Below, in pieces: positions 27,248 through 34,972 of a DNA stretch of 50,218 nucleotides (the first letter of the stretch is position 1; each line of letters opens with the position of its first letter). The position numbers and the translations under genes were made by a program. The DNA is taken from NCBI GenBank assembly GCA_009928665.1, contig SACF01000028.1:1-50218 (forward strand), in the 5' to 3' direction. The DNA comes from Alphaproteobacteria bacterium. Lineage in GTDB: Bacteria > Bacteroidota > Bacteroidia > Bacteroidales > FEN-979. The notes beneath the pieces were generated by a model. The model was not told the origin of the DNA, searched no databases, and worked only from the letters and a program-made list of their open reading frames with translations.

Positions 27248-27634
27248 ATGAAACGAATTTTCCTGCTAACGATTCTTTGTTTTTTGTCCGGCGTCGGCCT
27301 GTCGTATGGTCAGAATCCCATCCCCTCCTACAACGCGCCGGTGCTTTCTGTTGCCAATTTTCAGGAAGGAGCGCCGGGCTTTGACACCGAAGAGTCAACA
27401 AGGGGCAAACGTACCCTTATTGTTCATTCCAACGGTGGGACATCCTCAACCGCCACAGTTTATGTTTACAGCCTTGATTTGCAAACGATCTATGGGCCCT
27501 TTACACTGTACGGAGGGCAGACACTAAATATCGATATCGATACCCGTGAATGGGGCGTACTGGTGGAATCGGATGATCATATCACAGTGGATGTCTGGAT
27601 TGAGGAGGACTTGCTACGTTCACCGACACCATGA
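27248..27634 (+). CDS. Small secreted protein of unknown function
   Basis: The 128-residue protein has a signal peptide (residues 1-21, ending LSYGQ). The mature part of about 105 residues has no family I recognise. It is rich in beta-forming residues with alternating aromatic positions (ATVYVYSLDLQTIYGPFTLY), no cysteine, and an acidic C terminus, suggesting a small beta-sandwich. It follows the two-component pair and precedes two other secreted proteins. Confidence 0.7.
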   Translation: MKRIFLLTILCFLSGVGLSYGQNPIPSYNAPVLSVANFQEGAPGFDTEESTRGKRTLIVHSNGGTSSTATVYVYSLDLQTIYGPFTLYGGQTLNIDIDTREWGVLVESDDHITVDVWIEEDLLRSPTP

Positions 27635-28135
27635 AACCAGAATTTACTTATTTCTGAAAGTACGCTCCGGATTGTTCATCTGTTGCCGTTGATGCTCAAT
27701 TTCATACCCGGTTCAACTGGTTCATATTTTCAAATTACGGGCCTGAATCAGCATCAAGCCGGCAGATCTATTGCATTGTCCGGCATTTAAAGGATGAATA
27801 ACCTGATAAAAACACATGTAGTAGCCGATATATCAGATAAAAGGATTCAGGATCTATGAACAATAATTCCTTGCCTGATCAGACAGCTCACATACAGATA
27901 AGCATATGTCAATATGAATTAATCATGAAAAGTTCTATTCAAATGCTGGGGAAAAGCAACCTCGCTCCCATCGGCTCTTGTCTTATCCTTCAGAAGACAA
28001 GGGCCGAACCCACACTGAAGGTTAGCTACGTAAGTTGTATCGTAGTGAAAAAAAGCCAATCGAACGAAATATTTGTCGAAAAATCGTTCGTTTTATATTG
28101 ACTAATGGGTACATTTTTTAAAATTCTTATGTAAA
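27635..28135. other. 501-bp gene-free region with a 12-bp hairpin
   Basis: One 81-codon frame is present (27856-28101), but it has no recognisable features and poor codon pattern, so it is not called. A hairpin GGCTCTTGTCTT (27973-27984), 9-nt loop, AAGACAAGGGCC (27994-28005) has 12 pairs with one G-U. A second inverted repeat CGAACGA/TCGTTCG (28061-28067 and 28084-28090) lies 46 bp before the next start codon. Confidence 0.55.
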
Positions 28136-28552
28136 ATGAAAACAAAAATATTTCTTGTCCTCTTAATGATGGGAGTCTCAACCTTGGGTTTTGCTCAAAC
28201 AACCATCTACCCTACTCTTACTGCTGATGTGACTATCAATGATGCATCAACGAATTACGATTATTATTTGGTGGGTCAGGTGGTTACGACTGAACCAAAT
28301 ATTTATGGTATTTTCAATGATTTGAATAATCCATATCAAACACCTTGGTTTATACCTTTCATGACAGGCTCCGGGATTGCAGTACCAAAGCCTGATCCCC
28401 TTGAAAAGACCTTTTACACAATCCAGGTGACTTGTATTCGGGTATACAATGGTACCACAACCGAGTACGACAGGAGATCAGGCAGTTCACTTGCCCGCCT
28501 TGATGCAAATGATAATCTTATTGCAATTGATCCTATTGTGATCAACTTTTAG
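28136..28552 (+). CDS. Small secreted protein of unknown function
   Basis: The 138-residue protein has a signal peptide (residues 1-20, ending LGFAQ). The mature domain of about 118 residues is not recognised. It begins TTIYPTLTADVTINDASTN, contains many Tyr, Asn and Thr residues and ends PIVINF. There is no sorting domain and no catalytic motif. It is followed by a strong terminator, so it is probably a single-gene or two-gene transcript. Confidence 0.7.
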   Translation: MKTKIFLVLLMMGVSTLGFAQTTIYPTLTADVTINDASTNYDYYLVGQVVTTEPNIYGIFNDLNNPYQTPWFIPFMTGSGIAVPKPDPLEKTFYTIQVTCIRVYNGTTTEYDRRSGSSLARLDANDNLIAIDPIVINF

Positions 28553-28559
28553 TTTCTTG

Positions 28560-28605
28560 AAAAACTGATGAGATGATCACTTTTAACTTCATCTCATCAG
28601 TTTTT
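28560..28605 (+). terminator. Rho-independent terminator
   Basis: AAAAACTGATGAGATGA (28560-28576) is perfectly complementary to TCATCTCATCAGTTTTT (28589-28605), with a 12-nt loop. The A and T ends make it usable in both directions. It lies 8 bp after the stop codon of the small secreted protein. Confidence 0.9.
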
Positions 28606-28628
28606 ATTAATTTTAAAAAAAATGTGTA

Positions 28629-31600
28629 ATGCAGAACAAACTATTTGTTTTCTTGCTTCTGCTATATAATTTCACCGGGTACTCTCAAGGTGAATTCAAT
28701 AATTGGTACTTCGGGTGGCACGCTGGAATGACATTCAATATGGGGACACCCATTTCATTACCAACAAGCCCTATTGCATCAAGTGGATTAGTTAGCGGAT
28801 TCAGCATCTCCGATTCTGCCGGTAATTTTTTGTTTTGCTCAGAGGGAAAGAAAATATATGATAAATTTTTAAATGTAACGCCAAATGGCGCGGGATTATT
28901 AGGGGGAGGCGCCGGTTGCCAATCTGCAATTGCTTTGCAATTACCTGGCAACTCACAAATTTACTACATTATTACTGCAGGTCATGATCCTGGTGGGATT
29001 GGACCCATTGTAGGGTTGTACTATTCAGTATTTAATATGGACCTGAATGGAGGTTTAGGGGATATTGTTCCGGGAATGAAGAACATTGCGCTACCCTATG
29101 GCGATAGTGTCGTTGACCAGTTGACAGCCACCAGGCATGCAAATAACAGAGATTACTGGATCGTTGTATTAAATCATACAAAAACAAACAATTATCTGGC
29201 ATATCGGTTAACCGCTTCCGGAATTGATCCGACTCCTGTTATTAGTCCTGCCAACTTTAAAACAAAAATGGGTTTCAGGGCAGACTGTGGATATTTAAAA
29301 ATCTCTTTTGATGGTCGTCACTTAGTTTGTTCTGATTCAATGCACGAAGTCTGTACTTTCAATACTACTACGGGAATAATCACCCCAAGATTTACTTTTT
29401 CAGTAAATTATCCTGGTTTAAATCATATATTAATAAGTAAAGAATTTTCTATTAACTCACGATTTCTATATATATCCGGAGGAGCGAATTTGCCTTTTAA
29501 TACGCCATTGTTCCAATATGATATGAATGCTCCGGATTCACTATCTTTTATACAAAGTCAGTATCTTTTGGGTTATGGGGCGGGAGCGAATATACAATCA
29601 GGCCCCGATGGTAAAATTTATATAGGCAACTATACCCCATTTGGGGATTCCGTCCATGTCATTAAGTTTCCATCATTGCCAGGGTCATCCTGTGCCTATG
29701 AGAAAAATTTTGTTCGTTTGGAGGACCCTCATAATTTTTGTTTTCCACAATTTGTTCAACGGTATAAAGCCTATATCCACCAAATTGGCACCTGTCAGAA
29801 TGCTTCAATTAAATTCACCACCGACATCTGGCCTCCGGCCGATTCCATCCGCTGGAATTTCGGGGATCCGGCGTCGGGGGCGGCGAACCTTTCTGTCATT
29901 GCCAATCCTTCGCACGTTTATTCGGCTGCAGGAACATATACTGTCGAGTTGTATGTAAGGCACAACGACAACCGAACGGATACGACCTGGAAAACCATAA
30001 CCATTCAGGAAGCGCCGACGCCCGCGCTGGGTCCCGATCAGAACATCTGTGCGGGCCAAACCGCCACGTTCGATGCAGGGGCCTGCGCCGGCTGCACCTA
30101 TGAATGGAAAGACATTACTTCAGGATTGGTTATCGGTGCAAACCAAACCTACACTACCGGAACGCCGGGAGTTTATGGCGTTATCGTAACCGGTCCCAAT
30201 GGTTGTTCCGGACGGGATACGGTACAACTTTCAATCGCTCCAACAGCCGTCATGAGCGTGACGGTTGCCGGTCCGCCCGGCACGATTTGCAGCGGCGCCG
30301 CTGTGCTGTTCACCGCAACGGCCGTCAACGGAGGCACATCTCCGGCCTATCAGTGGAAAGTCAACGGGATCAATGTTCCCGGGGCAACAAATGCAACCTG
30401 TTCCTATACACCGGCCAATGGCGATCAGATTGCTTGTGAAGTAACCTCATCAGATCCCTGCGTGGGCAATAGTCCGGCAACCAGCCCGCCGGTCAGCATT
30501 ACGGTTTATCCATTGCCAACGGTAGCGGCCGTTGCCGCTCCATCGACTTCCATTTGCAGCGGCAATTCCGTTACGCTCACCGGAAGCGGCGCTGCCGGGT
30601 ATGTTTGGAGCAACGGCGTTGTGAATGGAATACCCTTTGTTCCGGCCTCAACAGCCACCTACACCGTTACCGGCTCCGATGCATTCGGTTGCAGCAATAC
30701 CGCACAAATCGTGGTCACGGTGAATCCGCTGCCCAATGTAATTGCCAATGCCTCTTCTTCCAGTGTTTGTGCAGGCAACCCGGTAATACTGACGGGAAGC
30801 GGCGCCGTAACCTACGTTTGGAACAACGGGGTCATGAATGGCATCCCATTCATCCCACTTACTTCGCAAACTTATACCGTTACAGGAACCGACGAAAACG
30901 GCTGCAGCAACACCGCGCAGATCACGGTTGTCGTGGTTCCTGCCGTCGCTGTCGGCCTCTCCATTAATGCCTCTGCAAATCCTTTATGCACGGGCAGTCC
31001 GGTAACCTTCACCGCAACGCCCGTCAATGGAGGATCGTTACCCGCTTATCAATGGAAAGTCAATGGTGTAAATGCTTCCGGGGCAACAAACTCAGGTTAC
31101 AGCTATTTGCCTGTCAACGGTGACGTTGTTACCTGCTCGTTGAACGCTTCAGCTTCGTGTGTAACAGGTAATCCGTCCATCTCCAACGCGATCACGATGA
31201 TCGTCAACAACAATCTTCCCGCGGGCGTTTCCATTGTCGCCTCGGCAAATCCCTTTTGTCCGGGCAGCTCCGTTACCTTCACCGCAACGCCCGTCAATGG
31301 CGGATCTTCGCCTGCCTTTCAATGGAAGGTCAACGGTATCAATGCTGCAGGGGGCAATGCCTCTGCCTACACATATTCCCCGGCTAACAGCGATGTAGTG
31401 ACCTGCGTAATGAACTCCAACCTTACCTGTGTAACGGCCAATCCTGCGACATCGCCGTCAATCACACTAACCGTGCGGGATGCTCCGAATGTCATATTCA
31501 GCAGGTGTTTCGACACTGTAACATTCGTGAACGCACAGCCATTCAGGCTTACGGGCGGACTGCCCATCGGCGGCGTCTACACCGGTCAGGGGGTCAACTC

Positions 31601-32297
31601 CTCTTCAGGGATATTTACCCCCTCTGTTGCGGGAACCGGGATCAAGACCATCACCTATGCCTATTCAAACTTCTATTCCTGCATGGCGTCGAAAACCACC
31701 ACGATCCTGGTAAAGCCATCACCCGTGTTTACCTGCGGAAGCACATTCACCGATCCGCGCGATAATAAAACATACTCCTCCGCGCTTTTCGGTTCACAAT
31801 GCTGGATGGCTGTGAATTTAGATCATGGTACGACGATCAGCGAATTCACTGTGCAAACCGACAACTGTATCCCGGAAAAATATATACGTAATGCTTCATT
31901 CGCGTATTTCTCATGCTACCAGTGGGATGAACTGATGCGTTACGAAACCGCTCCCGGAACCCAGGGTCTCTGTCCTCCTGGCTGGCACATCCCTGCTTCG
32001 GCCGAATGGAGCGCCCTGATCAGCTATCTCGGGGGAGCCGCAACCGCAGGCAGCGCCATGAAAGACCCGTTTGCTGCCGGCGGTTTCCATTCAGAACAAA
32101 CCGGCTTTCTTTACCTGAACTACCGCTGGGCCTTCTTTGACGGCATCTACGCCGGGGCCATGTATTGGACCTCAACCCCCTCCGGCTCTGGCCGCGCTGT
32201 GGCACGCGGGTTGAATGAAACCAATCACAGCGTTTCACTCTACCCGGCCGCAAGAGCAAATGCCTTTGGCGTACGGTGTGTGAAAGACGTGAATTAG
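28629..32297 (+). CDS. Large secreted mosaic protein: propeller, PKD, Ig-like repeats and FISUMP domain
   Basis: The 1222-residue protein has a signal peptide (residues 1-20). Residues 21-385 form a propeller-like domain of the Bacteroidota type that begins NNWYFGWHAGMTFN and contains SDSAGNFLFCSEG. A PKD domain (about residues 395-460) has IRWNFGDPASG and SHVYSAAGTYTVELYV. An Ig-like region follows (about 465-950) with two repeat types, listed separately. The C terminus (about 1035-1222) is a FISUMP domain: DNKTYSSALFGSQCWMAVNL, LCPPGWHIPASAEWSALISY, YYWTS-like MYWTSTPSG and FGVRCVKD. No T9SS tail is present. Probable surface adhesin or binding protein. DNA before about 29800 is clearly more A+T-rich than after it. 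Confidence 0.85.
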   Translation: MQNKLFVFLLLLYNFTGYSQGEFNNWYFGWHAGMTFNMGTPISLPTSPIASSGLVSGFSISDSAGNFLFCSEGKKIYDKFLNVTPNGAGLLGGGAGCQSAIALQLPGNSQIYYIITAGHDPGGIGPIVGLYYSVFNMDLNGGLGDIVPGMKNIALPYGDSVVDQLTATRHANNRDYWIVVLNHTKTNNYLAYRLTASGIDPTPVISPANFKTKMGFRADCGYLKISFDGRHLVCSDSMHEVCTFNTTTGIITPRFTFSVNYPGLNHILISKEFSINSRFLYISGGANLPFNTPLFQYDMNAPDSLSFIQSQYLLGYGAGANIQSGPDGKIYIGNYTPFGDSVHVIKFPSLPGSSCAYEKNFVRLEDPHNFCFPQFVQRYKAYIHQIGTCQNASIKFTTDIWPPADSIRWNFGDPASGAANLSVIANPSHVYSAAGTYTVELYVRHNDNRTDTTWKTITIQEAPTPALGPDQNICAGQTATFDAGACAGCTYEWKDITSGLVIGANQTYTTGTPGVYGVIVTGPNGCSGRDTVQLSIAPTAVMSVTVAGPPGTICSGAAVLFTATAVNGGTSPAYQWKVNGINVPGATNATCSYTPANGDQIACEVTSSDPCVGNSPATSPPVSITVYPLPTVAAVAAPSTSICSGNSVTLTGSGAAGYVWSNGVVNGIPFVPASTATYTVTGSDAFGCSNTAQIVVTVNPLPNVIANASSSSVCAGNPVILTGSGAVTYVWNNGVMNGIPFIPLTSQTYTVTGTDENGCSNTAQITVVVVPAVAVGLSINASANPLCTGSPVTFTATPVNGGSLPAYQWKVNGVNASGATNSGYSYLPVNGDVVTCSLNASASCVTGNPSISNAITMIVNNNLPAGVSIVASANPFCPGSSVTFTATPVNGGSSPAFQWKVNGINAAGGNASAYTYSPANSDVVTCVMNSNLTCVTANPATSPSITLTVRDAPNVIFSRCFDTVTFVNAQPFRLTGGLPIGGVYTGQGVNSSSGIFTPSVAGTGIKTITYAYSNFYSCMASKTTTILVKPSPVFTCGSTFTDPRDNKTYSSALFGSQCWMAVNLDHGTTISEFTVQTDNCIPEKYIRNASFAYFSCYQWDELMRYETAPGTQGLCPPGWHIPASAEWSALISYLGGAATAGSAMKDPFAAGGFHSEQTGFLYLNYRWAFFDGIYAGAMYWTSTPSGSGRAVARGLNETNHSVSLYPAARANAFGVRCVKDVN
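30268..31470 (+). repeat. Internal Ig-like domain repeats in the mosaic protein
   Basis: Type A domains (about 80 codons, core YQWKVNG or FQWKVNG and FTATxVNGG) occur at about 30250-30510, 30950-31200 and 31210-31470. Type B domains (about 72 codons, core VWSNGVVNGIPF or VWNNGVMNGIPF, then GCSNTAQI) occur in tandem at about 30511-30732 and 30733-30945. The last two type A copies share the DNA word ACCTTCACCGCAACGCCCGT, indicating recent duplication. Confidence 0.85.
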
Positions 32298-32442
32298 CAG
32301 GAAAAAAGAATAATTTATTCAAAAATTTATTTGTACTTTTAAACTGATTTCAACAGCTTCCAAAAAGCATGTGCGGCATGCTCATAAAGGGCACAGCGGG
32401 TTGACCTGATGTTAGTTGCATCTGTTAATAACAAAACACAGT

Positions 32443-32658
32443 ATGGAAATAAAACCTCATCCCAATCACCATTTGTATTTGCACATACTGCGAAAAATGT
32501 CGCCCGAACAGCGTTTGGCAAAAGCGTTTGAGCTTTCAGAAATGACTAAAAAGTTGTTTTTGCAGGGATTACGAATCCGATTTTTAAACAAAGACGAAAT
32601 GGAAATCAAGCAAATTTATTTGGAAAGAATTGCAAAATGTTACAACCGGAATTATTGA
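32443..32658 (+). CDS. Small uncharacterized partner protein of the nucleotidyltransferase
   Basis: The 71-residue protein begins at the ATG at 32443 (the frame is open to a TTG at 32416). It is helical and basic: MSPEQRLAKAFELSEMTKKL then FLQGLRIRF and IYLERIAKCYNRNY. As far as I recall, small proteins with this SPEQRLxKAFELSE / IYLERLAKCHNRNY pattern occur just upstream of AbiEii-like or DUF6036-like nucleotidyltransferases in many bacteria. It overlaps the next gene by 22 bp, so the two are translated together. An antitoxin or scaffold role is inference only. Confidence 0.72.
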   Translation: MEIKPHPNHHLYLHILRKMSPEQRLAKAFELSEMTKKLFLQGLRIRFLNKDEMEIKQIYLERIAKCYNRNY

Positions 32659-33206
32659 ATAATCTCTTTGCCGTTTTAAACGAAAACCAAATTGACTATA
32701 TGGTTACAGGCTCCATTGTTTCCAGTTTGCAAGGCGAGCCGAGGGCAACGCATGATGTAGATATTGTCGTAAATATCAGGACTTTGGCAATTCCTGCAAT
32801 GATAGCGGCATTTCCCCCACCCCAATACTATTTAGATCCACATAGTATGGAAGATGCTATCAGACACAGAAGCATGTTTAACCTTCTTGATACAAATGAA
32901 GGCGATAAAATTGATTTTTGGATATTGACAGATGAACCATTTGACCTGTCGAGATTTGAAAGAAAATACGAGGAAAATGTGTTCGGTTTTAAAATGAAAA
33001 TTTCCAAGCCCGAGGATACCATACTTGCAAAACTCCATTGGGCAAAGCTATCAGGCGGAAGCGAAAAGCAATTTACCGATGCATTACGTGTATATGAAGT
33101 GCAGTATGGAAATCTTGATTTAAACTATTTGTTGTATTGGGTAAATCATTTGCAGGTATCAGAACTTTGGAACAAACTTACGGAAGAAGCTAACCCAATA
33201 GAATAA
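32637..33206 (+). CDS. Nucleotidyltransferase (MNT/AbiEii-like fold), possible toxin or modifier
   Basis: The 189-residue protein has the polymerase-beta-type signature: Gly25-Ser26 in MVTGSIVSSLQGEPRATHD, with metal ligands Asp40 and Asp42 (HDVDIVV) and a later acidic IDFWIL. KISKPEDTILAKLHWAKLSG resembles the C-terminal region of DUF6036/AbiEii-type proteins, a family that includes toxin-antitoxin and abortive-infection members. It overlaps the 71-residue gene by 22 bp and ends 2 bp from the stop of convergent miaA. The cassette is more A+T-rich than its neighbours, which suggests transfer. A plain metabolic nucleotidyltransferase role cannot be excluded. Confidence 0.82.
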   Translation: MLQPELLNNLFAVLNENQIDYMVTGSIVSSLQGEPRATHDVDIVVNIRTLAIPAMIAAFPPPQYYLDPHSMEDAIRHRSMFNLLDTNEGDKIDFWILTDEPFDLSRFERKYEENVFGFKMKISKPEDTILAKLHWAKLSGGSEKQFTDALRVYEVQYGNLDLNYLLYWVNHLQVSELWNKLTEEANPIE

Positions 33207-33208
33207 TT

Positions 33209-34117
33209 TCAATGGGATTCGAGAACGTAATTCAGGATCGCTGAGGGCTCTTCGGGTGAAAACCAGGTTATCTCATCGTCTTTTTTAAACCAGGTCATTT
33301 GTCGTTTTGCATAGCGGCGGGTATGGGTCTTGATGTCGGCAATGGCTTGCTGAAGGCTGATCTTCCCGTCGAAAAAATCGAACAGCTCACGATAACCCAC
33401 TGTATTCAAGGCGTTCAGGCGCCGGAACGGAAGTAAAGCGCGTGCTTCTTCCACCAAACCGTTGCGAACCATTTCATCAACCCGTTGATGGATGCGCTGA
33501 TTGAGCAGGTCGCGGGGTACACTGAGGCCGATCTTCAGGATGCGAAAAGGCCTCTTCTCAGGCTGTTGATTGCGTAGGGAGGAGAAGGGTTTCCCGGTTG
33601 TGATACACACTTCGAGGGCACGGATCAGTCTGACCGGGTTCGCTGCATCGACCATCTGGTAATAATCGGGATCCACGATCCGGAGTTTGTCGCGCAGGCT
33701 TTGGATGCCGTTATCGGCTAACTCCTGCTTCAATTCCCGGCGAAGTTCGGGATCGGGATCAGGAAGTTCGTCGATACCCCTGCACACCGCATCGATATAA
33801 AGTCCGGAACCTCCTGCCATGATTACGACCTGCTTCCTCTGAAACAGGTTTTCAAGGATTTTCAATGCATCGGTTTCATAGCGCGATACATTGTAAGGAT
33901 CATGGATAGAAATATGCTGAACAAAATGGTGCTTTGCGCATGCCAGTTCCACTTCGGAAGGTACGGCAGTACATATGGTCATTTCGCGGTAAAACTGCCT
34001 GGAATCGGCTGATATGATCTCTGTTTGAAAGTGGGTCGCCAGGGTGATGGCCAGTGCGGTTTTACCACTGGCTGTCGGACCGGCCACAACGATCAGCAAC
34101 GGTTCACGCGAAGTCAT
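33209..34117 (-). CDS. miaA: tRNA dimethylallyltransferase MiaA
   Basis: The enzyme transfers a dimethylallyl group to N6 of A37 in tRNAs reading UNN codons. Taking the ATG at 34117 gives 302 residues, the normal length; the frame is open to 34210, but that extension lies inside the upstream gene. The P-loop is VAGPTASGKTAL (residues 11-22). SADSRQFYREM carries the catalytic Asp region, GGSGLYIDAVCRG follows, and near the C terminus TRRYAKRQMTWFKKDD is the conserved tRNA-binding segment. The start overlaps the end of the upstream gene by 14 bp, so translation is coupled. The tRNA genes cca and miaA are thus in one strand group. Confidence 0.97.
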   Translation of the reverse strand: MTSREPLLIVVAGPTASGKTALAITLATHFQTEIISADSRQFYREMTICTAVPSEVELACAKHHFVQHISIHDPYNVSRYETDALKILENLFQRKQVVIMAGGSGLYIDAVCRGIDELPDPDPELRRELKQELADNGIQSLRDKLRIVDPDYYQMVDAANPVRLIRALEVCITTGKPFSSLRNQQPEKRPFRILKIGLSVPRDLLNQRIHQRVDEMVRNGLVEEARALLPFRRLNALNTVGYRELFDFFDGKISLQQAIADIKTHTRRYAKRQMTWFKKDDEITWFSPEEPSAILNYVLESH

Positions 34118-34907
34118 CCGAGTCGCGGTCGTAGCCCGAAAGACGGCGGTCGAGGCTTTCGATGTCGTCATAATCCTCGAGGTGATCCATCTGCACCTCT
34201 TCCTCTTCATCGTGTGCCGTTTCCGTATGCTGTCCCTCGTAGGTGTAAGGTTCTTCGGAAATATTCATCGTTTCTTCCGGTTCGGCCGCCGGGACACCTG
34301 CTTCAAGAATCTCTTCCAGGTTGTTTTCGATGGCTTTCAGTTCCTGTTCATCTTCGACCAGATCGTTAAACTTTTCCAATGCCACGATGTCGCGCATCGG
34401 TTTATGGACGGGCGATTGACGTGGTGATGCGGGTGCTGTCTGCACGGGGACAGTAGGTTCAACAGGCTTGGGCAGTTCACCCGACTGTCGGATACAACGC
34501 GGGAGGGAAACCATTTCCTCACTGCGATAGATCCTGTAAAGCTCAATATGAAACAAATGGTGCACCTTCCCGTTCATCTCATAGATCATCCGCTGGTGGG
34601 GATCCTCGATGAAAGATTTAATTTTGGATGCTTTCATCAGGGGGTAGACCACGGTTTCCGTCACCACAATATCGAGATCCTCATCGTATTTCCGTTCTTT
34701 TCGTTTCTCATTTTTCAGGGTGATCTCTTTCTCCCTTTTAAACTTTTTATCGGTAATGAAAAAAGATGCCTGTTCGCAAAGGTGAATATCCACGGATTCG
34801 AGAATGGCATGATGAAAATCAAGGAAGGTATTGTTTGGGTGGATTTCAATCTCCCTAAAAAATCCGTCGATGGTATCGTTCGTTATGCGGAAGCGGTAAA
34901 TCAGCAT
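34104..34907 (-). CDS. Conserved Bacteroidota protein, pRiA4b ORF-3-like N terminus, acidic tail
   Basis: The 267-residue protein has an N-terminal domain (about residues 1-135) that starts MLIYRFRITNDTIDGFFREI and has NNTFLDFHHAILES. This pattern resembles the plasmid pRiA4b ORF-3 fold, though weakly. Charged stretches KFKREKEITLKNEKRKERK follow. From about residue 140 it is proline-rich and then strongly acidic (AHDEEEEVQMDHLEDYDD) and is probably disordered. No catalytic residue is visible. It lies 65 bp downstream of cca and overlaps miaA by 14 bp, so a role in RNA or tRNA processing is a reasonable guess from position alone. Confidence 0.75.
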   Translation of the reverse strand: MLIYRFRITNDTIDGFFREIEIHPNNTFLDFHHAILESVDIHLCEQASFFITDKKFKREKEITLKNEKRKERKYDEDLDIVVTETVVYPLMKASKIKSFIEDPHQRMIYEMNGKVHHLFHIELYRIYRSEEMVSLPRCIRQSGELPKPVEPTVPVQTAPASPRQSPVHKPMRDIVALEKFNDLVEDEQELKAIENNLEEILEAGVPAAEPEETMNISEEPYTYEGQHTETAHDEEEEVQMDHLEDYDDIESLDRRLSGYDRDSDDFA

Positions 34908-34972
34908 AATTTTCTTTTCAAATTCCGCATCAAAAATAAAAAAATATTAAACCTGAAAAAAGTTCGCTCCGT

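Noticed and set aside
28061..28090. Inverted repeat CGAACGA/TCGTTCG upstream of 28136
   Set aside because: Seven bases with a 16-nt gap in an A+T-rich region is weak; no nearby regulator gene suggests an operator.
27856..28101. 81-codon frame between two small secreted-protein genes
   Set aside because: No signal peptide, no family, mixed composition and it contains a 12-bp hairpin; more likely non-coding.
32339..32521. Minus-strand 60-codon frame and possible attC site before the nucleotidyltransferase cassette
   Set aside because: The frame has no support. The gap has a small hairpin, but no paired attC core sites were found and the 3' end of the cassette has only 2 bp, so an integron cassette is not supported.
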